A stretch of DNA of 64,000 nt, from contig CAVVMV010000003.1 in NCBI GenBank assembly GCA_963749485.1, positions 248,001 through 312,000 on the forward strand, in the 5' to 3' direction. The stretch comes from JAZGGS01 sp963749485. GTDB taxonomy: Bacteria > Bacteroidota > Ignavibacteria > Ignavibacteriales > Ignavibacteriaceae. Of the stretch, positions 41,824 to 51,139 are shown one piece after another. The notes beneath the pieces were generated by a model. It was not told the origin of the DNA. It made no database searches and saw only the letters and a program-made list of their open reading frames with translations. Each line of letters opens with the position of its first letter. Position 1 is the first letter of the stretch. The translations under genes were made by a program, and so were the position numbers.

Positions 41824-43034
41824 TTAAATCTTATTTATCTCCGAAAGGATTTTGTTTGCAACCTGAAACTTAGATTGAAGCGGAAGTTTTACTGCTTTTC
41901 CTTCTTTCCTTAGGATAGTAACCTTGTTTGTATCACCCTCAAAGCCGGTTCCTTTTTCTTTTAACGAATTAAGAATAATCATATCCAGGTTTTTCTCTTT
42001 CAATTTTTTCTTTGCGTTAGCTAATTCGTTATCTGTTTCCAATGCAAAACCAACAATAGTTTTTCCTTTAGAATTTATGCTTGATAAAATATCTGTAGTT
42101 TCAACAAGTTTAAGAATAGGGAGCTTATCACTTTTCTTAATTTTTTTATTTGAAACCTTTGCAGGTTTGTAATCCGCAACAGCAGCAGCCATTATCAAAA
42201 TATCATTTTTTTGCAACTCTTTTTTTACAGCAGCAAACATATTTTGTGCTGTTCTTACTTTTATAAGATTTATTTCAGGGTAAGGAATTTCGTTAGAAGG
42301 ACCGGAAATAACTGTAACATTTGCACCTCTTAAAAAAGCTGTTTTTGCAAGAGCAAATCCCATCTTTACCTGATGAACGATTACCCAAATATCTTACGGG
42401 ATCAATATCTTCATAAGTTGGTCCCGCAGAAACCAGGATTTTTTTACCCGTAAGATCTTTTGTATAACCTGATAGAATAAGTTCAACCGAATCAATAATT
42501 TTGTTTGTATCAGCAAGCCGTCCTTCTCCAACTAAACCGCTGGCTAGTTCTCCCTCTTCAGCATAAACGATGTAGTGCCCAAAAGATTCAAGACGTTTAA
42601 TATTTTCCTGCGTAATTTTGTTTTTGTACATATCAACATCGGCAGCCGGAGCAATAATTAATGGTGATCTTAAAGCAGTCACCAAAGTTGTTAAAGCATT
42701 ATCAGCAAATCCATGCGAAATTTTAGCAATTGTATTTACAGTTGCAGGAGCAATAACCATAAGATCTGCCCACAAAGCATAATCGATATGCCACGTGGAT
42801 AGTGCTGTACCAGTTTTACTTGATGGAGGAAATGTGTGAACAATCACATCGTTACCGGAAAGTGAGGCAAGCGTAAGAGGGGTTATAAATTCAGTTGCAG
42901 AAGGTGTCATCACCACTTTAACTTCTGCGCCCCGTGATCTTTAAATCCCGGATAATATAACATGCTTTATAAGCAGCAATGCAGCCGGTTATCCCGAGTA
43001 AAATTTTCTTACCAGTTAGAGGATCTTTTTGCAT
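41824..43034 (-). CDS. coaBC: Bifunctional phosphopantothenoylcysteine decarboxylase/synthetase CoaBC (two frameshifts)
   Basis: Catalyses two steps of coenzyme A synthesis. Segment 1 (from ATG 43034) gives KKILLGITGCIAAYKACYII, the start of the flavin-dependent CoaC domain. After a break near 42935, segment 2 has VVMTPSATEFITPLTLASLS, DLMVIAPATVNTIAKISHGF, IIAPAADVDMYKN, and the CoaB start KILVSAGPTYEDIDPVRYLG, then NRSSGK. After a break near 42360, segment 3 carries GFALAKTAFLRGANVTVISG and the remaining CoaB domain. The full length is about 400 residues. It lies downstream of rpoZ, the usual order gmk-rpoZ-coaBC. Confidence 0.92.
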
Positions 43035-43050
43035 ATAATGTTAACTGATA

Positions 43051-43084
43051 TTATTAAAAAATAAATCCGGCATTAAGCCGGATT
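43051..43084 (-). terminator. Intrinsic terminator between rpoZ and coaBC
   Basis: AATCCGGC (43064-43071) pairs with GCCGGATT (43077-43084) over a five-base loop. On the minus strand the stem is followed by TTTATTTTTTAATAA. It would end or reduce transcription from yicC-gmk-rpoZ before coaBC. Confidence 0.75.
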
Positions 43085-43115
43085 ATATAAAAATTAAAAC
43101 AAAAATGGTTAAGTA

Positions 43116-43406
43116 TTAATCTTTGTACTCGTAATCAATCTCTCCATTCAAAAATTCTCTAATTGCCTGGATTTGAGGTTTTTCCCTTGCTTCCATATCA
43201 AGTGCAATTTTTAACTGTGCAGGATTCTCAATATCTTCATTTTCGTCTTCGCTTACTACCGTTGGGATAGTACTGAGAAGAGCATTAAACTCAATTTTAT
43301 TCTCATCATTTACCTGGCGTGCTCTTTTTGCACTTACAATAATTGCTTCGTAAATATTATCCGCTGTTTCATCAAAAGATCTTAAATCAATTGTTTTGAT
43401 TTGCAT
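43116..43406 (-). CDS. rpoZ: RNA polymerase omega subunit (Rpb6-like)
   Basis: A 96-residue protein containing TADNIYEAIIVSAKRARQVN, the conserved N-x-Y-E-A-x-x-x-x-x-K-R-A-R-Q-x core of omega/Rpb6, then an acidic stretch (VSEDENEDIENPAQLKIALD) and ALDMEAREKPQIQAI, typical of the Bacteroidetes/Chlorobi form. It helps assemble the beta-prime subunit. Its start is four bases from the gmk stop, inside the yicC-gmk-rpoZ operon. It is a single intact frame. Confidence 0.88.
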   Translation of the reverse strand: MQIKTIDLRSFDETADNIYEAIIVSAKRARQVNDENKIEFNALLSTIPTVVSEDENEDIENPAQLKIALDMEAREKPQIQAIREFLNGEIDYEYKD

Positions 43407-43409
43407 TGT

Positions 43410-43985
43410 TCAATTCTCCTGTTTGGTTATTTTTCTTATTAAATCCGATGTTTCTTTAATTGCTATTTCTAAATCTTTGTTCTCTATAATATAGTCAAAT
43501 TGATCCTTAAGACTCAATTCCATTTTTGCTCTCTCAACCCTTTTTTTAAAGTCCTCGCTGTTCTCAGTCTGCCTGCCTTTCAATCTTTTTATCAGTTCTT
43601 CATAACTTGGAGGCATAATATAAATAAGATGCGCCTCCGGGTAAATGGTTTTTAATGAAAGGGAACCTTTAACATCGAGCTCTAAAAGTATTGTTTTTCT
43701 TTCGTTAATACAATTATCAATCGTCTTTTTAAATGTTCCGTAATAGTAATCGTAAAATTTTTCCCATTCAACAAACTCATCATCTTCAATTTTTTCAATA
43801 AACTCATTTTCGGTGATGAAATAATATTCAACCCCATCAATCTCTACAGCTCTTTTAGGTCTTGTAGTTGCAGAAACGGAAAAGACAATTTCAGGATATT
43901 GTTTTAAAATTTGTTTTACAATGGAAGTTTTTCCAGCCCCGCTTGGAGCGGAAACAACTATTATCTCTCCTTTTCCAGTCTGCAA
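43410..43985 (-). CDS. gmk: Guanylate kinase
   Basis: Phosphorylates GMP to GDP. The 191 residues contain the P-loop VVSAPSGAGKTSIVKQIL, the GMP site SVSATTRPKRAVEIDGVEYY, the hinge FVEWEKFYDYYYGTFKKTID, ILLELDVKGSLSLK, and IFIMPP-like IYIMPPSYEELIKRLKGRQT. The start appears to be TTG 43985, three bases after the yicC stop; no ATG is available before the P-loop. The protein is otherwise complete and of normal length. Confidence 0.93.
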   Translation of the reverse strand: MQTGKGEIIVVSAPSGAGKTSIVKQILKQYPEIVFSVSATTRPKRAVEIDGVEYYFITENEFIEKIEDDEFVEWEKFYDYYYGTFKKTIDNCINERKTILLELDVKGSLSLKTIYPEAHLIYIMPPSYEELIKRLKGRQTENSEDFKKRVERAKMELSLKDQFDYIIENKDLEIAIKETSDLIRKITKQEN

Positions 43986-43988
43986 TTA

Positions 43989-44865
43989 TCACTCAATATT
44001 TTGAATCTGTTCTCTAATCTTCTCTATCTCTTCCTTAATAAGCACAACTTTATGTGTAATTGATGTTGAGATAGATTTAGAGGAAATTGTGTTAGCTTCC
44101 CTGTTCATTTCCTGGCATAAAAAGTTTAACTTTCTGCCCGGCTCAGTTTCCTTTCTGATACACTCTAGAAAAAATTTAAGATGACTTTTTAACCTTACGT
44201 TTTCCTCTGTAATATCTGCCTTATCGGCAATAAGCGCCAGCTCTAAATTAAGTCTTTCTTCACTTATTTTACTGTCGGTTAATAATTCGGTAATCCTCGC
44301 TGTTAATTTTCCATAGTAGTCATTTATACTTTTTTTATACTCTTTACCAATATCATTAACATTTTTTTCAATGAAGTGTATTCTTTTTGTAAGATCTTTA
44401 GCTAATTCACGCCCTTCATTCTTCTTCATAATTTGCAGGTTATTCAGAGCTGTATTTACAGTCTTCTTTACCTTGTTGAATTCTGCTTCGCTTAAATCAT
44501 AATCTGAAGAAGCAATAAACTCTTTATTGTTAAGAAGATGTTCTAATTTAATTTCTTCAGAAAGATTTGCAGTTTTTTTAATCTGTTTTAAAACTTTAAG
44601 ATAACTTTTAAGTTTTTCTTCATCAAAAGCCGATATGCCGTTTAACGTTGCATCTCTTTTTACCTGTATAGAAATATTTATTTTGCCGCGCTTAATTTTA
44701 TCTTTAATTAATTCCCTTAAGTTCATATTCTCTATGAGAAAGAAATTGAGGTAGTTTTATAAACACTTCAAGATAGCGGCTGTTTACGCTTTTAACTTCA
44801 GCTTCTATGGAAATTTTACTGGTTACAATGCTTCCTTTGCCGTAACCGGTCATACTCTGAATCAT
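43989..44865 (-). CDS. yicC: YicC-family endoribonuclease-like protein (one frameshift)
   Basis: YicC proteins are widespread and reported to act in RNA turnover. The N-terminal frame starts at ATG 44865 (MIQSMTGYGKGSIVTSKISI, then VKSVNSRYLEVFIKLPQFLS), the diagnostic S-M-T-G-Y-G and S-x-N-x-R-x-L-E motifs. A frame change near 44730 leads into NLRELIKDKIKRGKINISIQ and the long helical body, ending with LNFLCQEMNREANTISSKSI and ITHKVVLIKEEIEKIREQIQ, the conserved DUF1732 C-terminus. It is first in an operon with gmk and rpoZ. The break is probably a sequencing error. Confidence 0.9.
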
Positions 44866-44979
44866 AAGGAACCTATATTAAAAAAGAGGCATAAAAATAA
44901 AGATATTAATGCTCTCTATCAATAAAAACTGCTAACTGGAAGGATGGATGGTTAAGATTGGAATAAAGTAAGTGCTTCT

Positions 44980-47037
44980 TTAAAATGCTTCTCCAATGCC
45001 AAAATGAATTTGCATCGATTTAAAAACCGATTTTTCAAAAATGAATTTCTTATCAGCCGGATCATAAAATTTAAACCCAATATCTAACCTGAACGGAGCA
45101 ATTGGAGAATAATACCTGATACCTGTTCCAACAGCAACTGCTAACTGATCCCATCGTACTTTATTATAACCATTCCAGGAATTTCCGTAATCCATAAAGA
45201 CGGCAAAGCCATATTCCTGTTCAAATTTTCTTCTGTACTCAAAGCTGCCCTCAATCAAAAAAGTTCCTCCTCTTATTCTAAAGTCATTAGTCAAACCTGG
45301 TGCGCCTATGTACAAAATTTGGTCTGAAGGAATAAGTTCCCGTGCACGCCATCCCCTAACTGAGTTGCTGCCACCGGCAAAAAATGTTTGGCTGGGTGAT
45401 ATCAATTCCGGTCCGCCTTTTATCATCTGGATATAACCTGTTTTTGCTTTTATACCAAGAACAGTAAATTTATCTTTGGAGACAGGCAAAAATAGTCCTA
45501 AAGATAATTGCAGTTTGTAGTAATATCCCAGGTCATTGGTGGTTTCAATGAAGATTGTTTGTATTAGGTTCACGAAACTCCCATACAACATCCGATGAAG
45601 CAATTTCACTGATTAGTGATATTATCCTGCCGTTTGTAGGATAAAACAGATCATTAGTAGTGCTGGAGCCAATTTCTGTACCAAGCGAAGTTGTGAATGT
45701 TCGGGCATCTGCAGCCACAGTATCTAATTCTCCAACTTTAAAAGGTAAATCAGGCAGTTTCCATGTAAGTTGGTCAAGTCTAAAATAAGGATTAAGAACA
45801 TTGATAAATGTATATGTGGGCATATCTACTGTTAGGGTTAATACGCTGCCTATATTTCTGTAATCCACTGAAGAAATATTGTACGATTTCAAATATCCTT
45901 CCAATCTTCCTGAAATACTTCTGATGAAAAAGGAATGGCTGCTCCAGCAACAACGAGAGGTCAATTTCCGATTGGAAAGTTTTATCAAATGTTATCCGAA
46001 GAAAAACTGATATTGGATATATCCGTAATTCTGAACCTTGCCCTTAAAGTAAGTTTCCGGGCATCACCTAAAAAGTTCTTACGAATGTAGCTGGCACCAA
46101 CACCAAGGTTGAAAGTGTTAAGCTCGTTATCTGCAAATACTTCAGGCGAAAGTTCGTTAAGCGGACCGATGTTACCGGTTATTAATAAAGGCACAAAATT
46201 CTTTATTGTATCCTCTACAACTCCTCTAAGATTTATCGAATTGAAGAGTCCTGTTCTTGCAAGTCTTAAACGGCTTTTAGCAATCTTTTCCACACTATAA
46301 ACATCACCAACATTAATGTTGGTTACATATCTAATCATATCATCACTAACAAGATCTTTCCCTTCCCCTTCCTTTTCAATATTCACATCGCTGTAAAGAT
46401 AAAGATTACCAAGAGTGATGTAAGTGCTCAAATTGGTTTTAAAATTAACCGTATCAATACTTATAACAGTACTATCAAACTCAACAAGCATATAGCCAAA
46501 GTTTTTAAGATAATCTACAATTGATTCAAATCTTGTATTGAGGTCTTCCTGGCTGAACCTTGCATCCTGGGGAGGATAAAGTAAGGGGCTTACCTGTGAA
46601 AACAAATTTTCATCAAGAGCTTCCAGTCCGTAAACCTTGTTATCTCCATATGTAAACGGAGTTCCTTCTTGAATATAGTATTTTAATTCTGCATCGCGAG
46701 CAGATGTATCGATTTTGTAGTTGTATAATATTTCCGCTAGGAAAAAACCGTTTACGGCATAGTAAGATTTAAGAGATATCATATCGAGAGGAATTGAGGT
46801 TGTATCATAATACTCCGGCGGCGAACCTAATCCACTAAATGAATTTAGGAATTTCCAGAACCACCAGGGAGTTTCTTTACTTTGCAGAACGCTTTCTAAT
46901 TCGGAATCAGGAAATTCTTCATTTCCTTCAAAATTTATTGATGACAGCTCAAAATCTTCCTGCTGCTGTGCAAATAATGCTGCCTGGAAACCCAGTGCGG
47001 CAATAAAAAAAGAAACAGTTAAAAACTTTAAGATCAT
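44980..47037 (-). CDS. Omp85-family outer-membrane protein with POTRA domains (BamA/TamA-like; frameshifted)
   Basis: A signal peptide (FLTVSFFIAALGFQAALFAQ) is followed by POTRA-like repeats (FELSSINFEGNEEFPDSELE; YVTNINVGDVYSVEKIAKSR), the latter just before the barrel. The barrel continues in two further frames (breaks near 45985 and 45575; the join near 45950 is poorly resolved) and includes FFAGGSNSVRGWRARELIP, the V-R-G-W/F loop-6 motif of Omp85 proteins. It ends FKSMQIHFGIGEAF with the aromatic C-terminus. At about 680 residues it is shorter than typical BamA, so TamA-like or another assembly paralog is possible. It probably inserts or exports outer-membrane proteins. Confidence 0.82.
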
Positions 47038-47167
47038 CTATAAATATTCTTTTTACTACAGCTACTTAATTATTATTGCACAAAGATAAATAATAAATTG
47101 GCGGCACACTATAATATAAATAGTTGCCGGCAGAAGTTTGTTTTAGAAATGTAATTTGCCACCTTCA

Positions 47168-47758
47168 CTAAATATTTCCGGATTCAATAACTTTGAGTGA
47201 GGGATAATCTCTTCTAAAGTAACTAACAAAAAAGGTTCGCAGCATCGGGATATCAATATTGTCTGATAATTCCAGAGTAGCAGGACCGCGTGCAGCAGTA
47301 GTAAGATGTGCAGAATATACTTTTCGCTTATTTAAATCTACTACGTGTAAAAAAACTTCTCCGCCACCCGAACCCATAAAATATGATTTGGAATTATAAT
47401 AAATTAATTCGTTCGGGATCTCAGAAAACTTTATCTTATCAACAATGCATCCATCAAATGAACCTTCCAGCAAACCGGATGTATATTGATGAACGAATTC
47501 ACCCTCCTTCCAGCTAACCAAACTGAATTTTATTCCAAATTGATTATTACTTGTTTCTTCCACTCCGGCACAAATTGATTTCACACTATCAGATTCGAAG
47601 TAACCGGAAGCAGAGAAGGATACTCTTTCACCTACAGTTTCTCTTGCAACCTCCAAAACCTGCGTCTGGTCTTCAAACAAATTGTGCGGAGGAGGTTCAT
47701 ATCCTTTATCGCAGGAAACAGTTATAAAAATTGATATAACAAATAACAGGTATTTCAT
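47168..47758 (-). CDS. Lipoprotein of unknown function
   Basis: About 197 residues with a clear lipoprotein signal (MKYLLFVISIFITVSCDKGY; lipobox TVSC). The mature part has a Pro-rich linker (EPPPHN), then beta-rich sequence including GERVSFSASGYFESDSVKS, YNSKSYFMGSGGGEVFLHVV and TTAARGPATLELSDN, ending with FFVSYFRRDYPSLKVIE. No known family was recognised. The start at 47758 is just after the stop of the L,D-transpeptidase-like gene, so both are probably co-transcribed and may act together at the cell envelope. Confidence 0.7.
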   Translation of the reverse strand: MKYLLFVISIFITVSCDKGYEPPPHNLFEDQTQVLEVARETVGERVSFSASGYFESDSVKSICAGVEETSNNQFGIKFSLVSWKEGEFVHQYTSGLLEGSFDGCIVDKIKFSEIPNELIYYNSKSYFMGSGGGEVFLHVVDLNKRKVYSAHLTTAARGPATLELSDNIDIPMLRTFFVSYFRRDYPSLKVIESGNI

Positions 47759-47759
47759 T

Positions 47760-48455
47760 CTATTTAATAACAACTTCTGTTCCTATTTTTATTACAGAAT
47801 AAATTTCTTCAATATCTTCATCACTCAGTGCAATTGAACCGTCAGTCCAGTTAAACACAAAGGGCAGATTTTTAAGAATATAATTGAATTTACCAATTCC
47901 ATGAATACCAATATTGCCACCCAGTACACGGTTGTACCCTGTACATCCTTCATAGTAATATTCAAACTTTATGTTGTTGAACTCTTTTTGCGAAATCAAA
48001 CCTTTCTTTAAAGCATCCGATGCATCATCAATGCTTGGATAATTTAACCTGAAGAATTTATAATACTTGCTGGATGTATCGATACTGCATACCTGGTACC
48101 TTCCTACCGGCGTTGCTCCGTCTTCTGCCCTCCTTTTCGGCTTATGAAGAGTGCGCCCAAAACTTGCACGGTATGTTTTTACAAGCACTGAGTCTTCGTA
48201 AAGATCAAGAGTAAAGTTAACCCGGTCTATTACAATATTTGGATTCTTTAACTCTGAAAATCCTTTTTGCATAAGTGCTTCCGAAAGTGGAACTTCCCTT
48301 AAATTGAGAATAATTCCATAAACAATTACACCGCATAAAAATAGAAATATTGCTAACGTCATATAAATGATATTTCTAACAGTTGCCTTGTTTAAATACT
48401 CAGAAGGAGTTATCGGACCTATTTTAAAGGATTTGAAATCGAAATTTTTCTTCAA
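47760..48455 (-). CDS. L,D-transpeptidase-like (YkuD) protein with Ser in place of catalytic Cys
   Basis: A 231-residue membrane-anchored protein: a helix at about residues 29-49, then a YkuD domain. Domain motifs are DSVLVKTYRASFGR, GATPVGRYQVCSID, and the histidine region GGNIGIHGIGK. YkuD enzymes crosslink peptidoglycan using a cysteine in [S/T]-x-G-C-x-x. Here the corresponding site reads NWTDGSIALSDEDI, with serine encoded by TCA, two base changes away from either cysteine codon. This argues against a single sequencing error. The protein may be a serine-dependent variant, a non-catalytic domain, or act on another bond. It pairs with the lipoprotein gene downstream. Confidence 0.78.
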   Translation of the reverse strand: MKKNFDFKSFKIGPITPSEYLNKATVRNIIYMTLAIFLFLCGVIVYGIILNLREVPLSEALMQKGFSELKNPNIVIDRVNFTLDLYEDSVLVKTYRASFGRTLHKPKRRAEDGATPVGRYQVCSIDTSSKYYKFFRLNYPSIDDASDALKKGLISQKEFNNIKFEYYYEGCTGYNRVLGGNIGIHGIGKFNYILKNLPFVFNWTDGSIALSDEDIEEIYSVIKIGTEVVIK

Positions 48456-48568
48456 ATGATTTCTATATCAGTTTTTAAATAGAGAAAAACTATCAATACT
48501 TTGCGACAAAATTTAATCAAATTTAGCTTAACTTATAAGTTGATATTAAAATCATTTATTATAGAAAA

Positions 48569-49682
48569 ATGCGCATTCGTTCAGTTTCAATTATATATTT
48601 AATCATTGTTTCGCTTTTCCTAAACCTAACCAGCAATGCTCAAATAAGGATAAAAGCAGTTGGAGATATAATGCTCGGCTCTGTAACTCCAAAAACCATT
48701 CTGCCGCCGGATGAAGGAAACGAATTTGTATCATTCAATTGGGAATTATCTTACTGAAGCAGATATTGTTTTTGGAAATCTTGAAGGAGCAATAATAAAT
48801 GATGGTATGCGCCCTGTAAAATGCTCGGAAAAATCGAGAAAAGCTGGAAGATGCTATGAGTTCGGAATGCCTGAGGTTTTATCCGCTTCACTTAAAGGAA
48901 TGGGCTTTAATGTTTTAAGTATGGATAATAATCATTCTGAAGATTACGGAGCGGATGGCTACCTGTTTACACAACAAAAACTTAGTGAGCTTGGAATTAA
49001 GTTTGCACCCAAAACCGGTTTTGCAGAATTCTTAATTGAAGGGAAAATGATTGTGGTTGCTGCATTCGGTTATTCGGGCACATCACACAATATATCGGAT
49101 TTGGAAAATACAAGAATGGTAATTGAAGAGTTGGATAAGAGATATGATATAATAATAGTTTCATTCCACGGCGGCGCCGAAGGAAGAGACAAGGTTAACA
49201 TTAAAAACGAAACAGAGTTTTTTTTAGGTGAAAACCGTGGAAACGTTATTGCATTTGCACGAACAGCAATAGATGCGGGAGCCGATATGGTAATTGGGCA
49301 TGGACCACACGTTTTAAGAGCAATAGAGATTTATAAAAATAAACTGATCGCATATTCGCTTGGTAATTTTTTAACTTATGGAAATATGAATATTAGCGGG
49401 GTAACCGGCATCTCCGTAATAGTTGATGCAGATATTGATATTAATACAGGTGATTTTCTTCGTGGTAAATTAATTGCTGTACAACAAACTGGTTATGGAA
49501 TACCGCAATATGATGAAACAGGTGAGGGCTTTAAGCTTGTGAGATCTTTAACAAATGAAGACTTTCCGGAACATGAAATTATTTTTACTAAAGCCGGGGG
49601 AATTTATAACAACCAGATCATCCCACCAGCAGTAAGACCGAGAGAAGAGTATACTCCTTCATTTAGAGTTAGCATAAAATAA
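48569..49682 (+). CDS. CapA/PgsA-family metallophosphoesterase-like protein (one frameshift)
   Basis: A protein of the poly-gamma-glutamate biosynthesis CapA family, which has a calcineurin-like phosphoesterase fold. From ATG 48569 it has a signal peptide (YLIIVSLFLNLTSNAQ) and KAVGDIMLGSVTP with the first metal motif. After a frame change near 48730 it continues with EADIVFGNLEGAI, VLSMDNNHSEDYG (N-N-H-x-x-D-x-G), IIVSFHGGAEG and GADMVIGHGPHVLRAIEIYK, then YSLGNFLTYG. All expected metal-binding motifs are present. No other poly-glutamate genes are nearby, so the substrate is unknown. It is divergent from the L,D-transpeptidase gene. Confidence 0.82.
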
Positions 49683-49708
49683 AAAAGCCCAACCTTTTAA
49701 GATTGGGC
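49681..49708 (-). terminator. Intrinsic terminator after frr
   Basis: GCCCAA (49687-49692) pairs with TTGGGC (49703-49708) across a ten-base loop. On the minus strand it is followed by TTTTTTA. It lies about 25 bases beyond the frr stop and touches the end of the convergent CapA-like gene, so it may act on both strands. Confidence 0.75.
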
Positions 49709-49734
49709 ATATTCACATAAGAAAATTTTAGAAT

Positions 49735-50289
49735 TTAAACTTCCATTATCTCTTTTTCTTTATGCTTAAGTATCTCATCAATCAGCTTTGTATGTTCATC
49801 AGTATATTTTTGAACTTCATCTACAGCATCAAGTAACTGGTCCTCAGACATCTTTTTATCCTTTTCTATCTTTTTCAGATGATCATTTGCATCGCGTCTT
49901 ATATTTCTAATAGCAACTTTCGCATCTTCACCAAACTTTTTTGTCAGTTTTACAAACTCTTTCCTTCTCTCTTCATTTAAAGGTGGAACAGGCACTTTAA
50001 GGTTTGTTCCATCGCTAACAGGATTAAAACCAAGGTTAGCTTCCATAATTACTTTTTCTATAGCAGGCACCATGGTTTTTTCCCATGGTGTTATAGATAG
50101 TGTATGAGCATCTAAAACGGAAACATTACCAACCTGGTTAAGAGGTACCATGTTGCCATAATAATCTACTCTAATAGCATCCAGCAGGGCTGTTGTAGCT
50201 TTACCGGTTCTAACTTTTGTAAGTTCATCCCTTAAAGCTTCCAAGGATTTATCCATTCTCGATTTGGCATCTTTAATTATGTCGTTCAT
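49735..50289 (-). CDS. frr: Ribosome recycling factor
   Basis: Splits post-termination ribosomes together with EF-G. The 184-residue protein matches RRF throughout: SLEALRDELTKVRTGKATTA with the conserved R-T-G-[RK]-A, LLDAIRVDYYGNMVPLNQVG, SITPWEKTMVPAIEKVIMEA, SDGTNLKVPVPPLNEERRKE, VAIRNIRRDANDHLKKIEKD and the three-helix-bundle end. It is intact and of normal length. It lies 18 bases after pyrH, the usual pyrH-frr pair, and is followed by a terminator. Confidence 0.97.
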   Translation of the reverse strand: MNDIIKDAKSRMDKSLEALRDELTKVRTGKATTALLDAIRVDYYGNMVPLNQVGNVSVLDAHTLSITPWEKTMVPAIEKVIMEANLGFNPVSDGTNLKVPVPPLNEERRKEFVKLTKKFGEDAKVAIRNIRRDANDHLKKIEKDKKMSEDQLLDAVDEVQKYTDEHTKLIDEILKHKEKEIMEV

Positions 50290-50307
50290 AATTTCCTCTG
50301 CAATTTG

Positions 50308-51045
50308 TTAAACTTCTTTAGCAGCTTTTTGCTCACTCTTAATTATAGTTCCAACTTCTTTACCGCTAACCAGGTTAAGCAGGTTATCAGGAACATTCAT
50401 ATTAAATACAGCAATTGGAAGATCATTTTCCTGGCAAAGACTTACAGCAGTAAGGTCCATAATCCTGAGATTCTTCTTTAAAACATCCAGGTAAGAAATA
50501 TTATCAAACTTGGCTGCATTACTATTTTTTTCCGGGTCGCTGTCAAAAACCCCGTCAACTCTTGTTCCTTTTATAACTATGCATGCACCAATTTCTACAG
50601 CACGAAGTGAAGCAGCAGTATCGGTACTAAAATAAGGCTGACCGGTTCCTGCACCACATATTACAACTCTACCTTTTTCCAGGTGTCTTATTGCCCTGCG
50701 ACGAATGTACGATTCGGCAATAGTATCCATTTTAATAGCGCTCATCAAACGAGTTTGCAGTTTTACTTTTTCGAGTGCGTTTTGCAGGGCAAGAGAGTTT
50801 ATCATAGTAGCCAGCATTCCCATCTGGTCGCCGGTCGCCCTGTCAATTCCTTGTGAGCTTGCACTTAAACCCCTGTAAATATTTCCGCCGCCTATAACCA
50901 GTCCAACTTCTACCCCGGCTTCGTGTACCTTTTTTATCTCCCGGGCAAAAAAATCGAGTACTGAATTATCAATTCCAAATCCTTTATTGCCCATAAGAGA
51001 TTCGCCGCTGAGTTTTAAAAGGATCCTCTTATACTTCACATCCAT
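50308..51045 (-). CDS. pyrH: Uridylate kinase
   Basis: Converts UMP to UDP; bacterial type, amino-acid-kinase fold. The 245 residues show KRILLKLSGESLMGNKGFGI, LVIGGGNIYRGLSASSQGID, DQMGMLATMINSLALQNALE, VVICGAGTGQPYFSTDTAAS, RAVEIGACIVIKGTRVDGVF and a late LPIAVFNMNVPDNLLNLVSG. It is intact and of normal length. A strong terminator (51096-51130) separates it from tsf, so pyrH-frr probably also has its own promoter. Confidence 0.97.
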   Translation of the reverse strand: MDVKYKRILLKLSGESLMGNKGFGIDNSVLDFFAREIKKVHEAGVEVGLVIGGGNIYRGLSASSQGIDRATGDQMGMLATMINSLALQNALEKVKLQTRLMSAIKMDTIAESYIRRRAIRHLEKGRVVICGAGTGQPYFSTDTAASLRAVEIGACIVIKGTRVDGVFDSDPEKNSNAAKFDNISYLDVLKKNLRIMDLTAVSLCQENDLPIAVFNMNVPDNLLNLVSGKEVGTIIKSEQKAAKEV

Positions 51046-51095
51046 TACTTATTTAGTTGTTGTTAGTGTAACCAGGAATAATCCTGTTTATTAAA

Positions 51096-51130
51096 TATAA
51101 AAAAAAGGTCTTAATTTTATTAAGACCTTT
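51096..51130 (-). terminator. Intrinsic terminator between tsf and pyrH
   Basis: AAAGGTCTTA (51104-51113) pairs with TAAGACCTTT (51121-51130) over a seven-base loop. On the minus strand the stem runs into a tract of eight T. It lies immediately after the tsf stop, so the ribosomal-protein transcript should mostly end here. Confidence 0.85.
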
Positions 51131-51139
51131 AGTAAAAAA

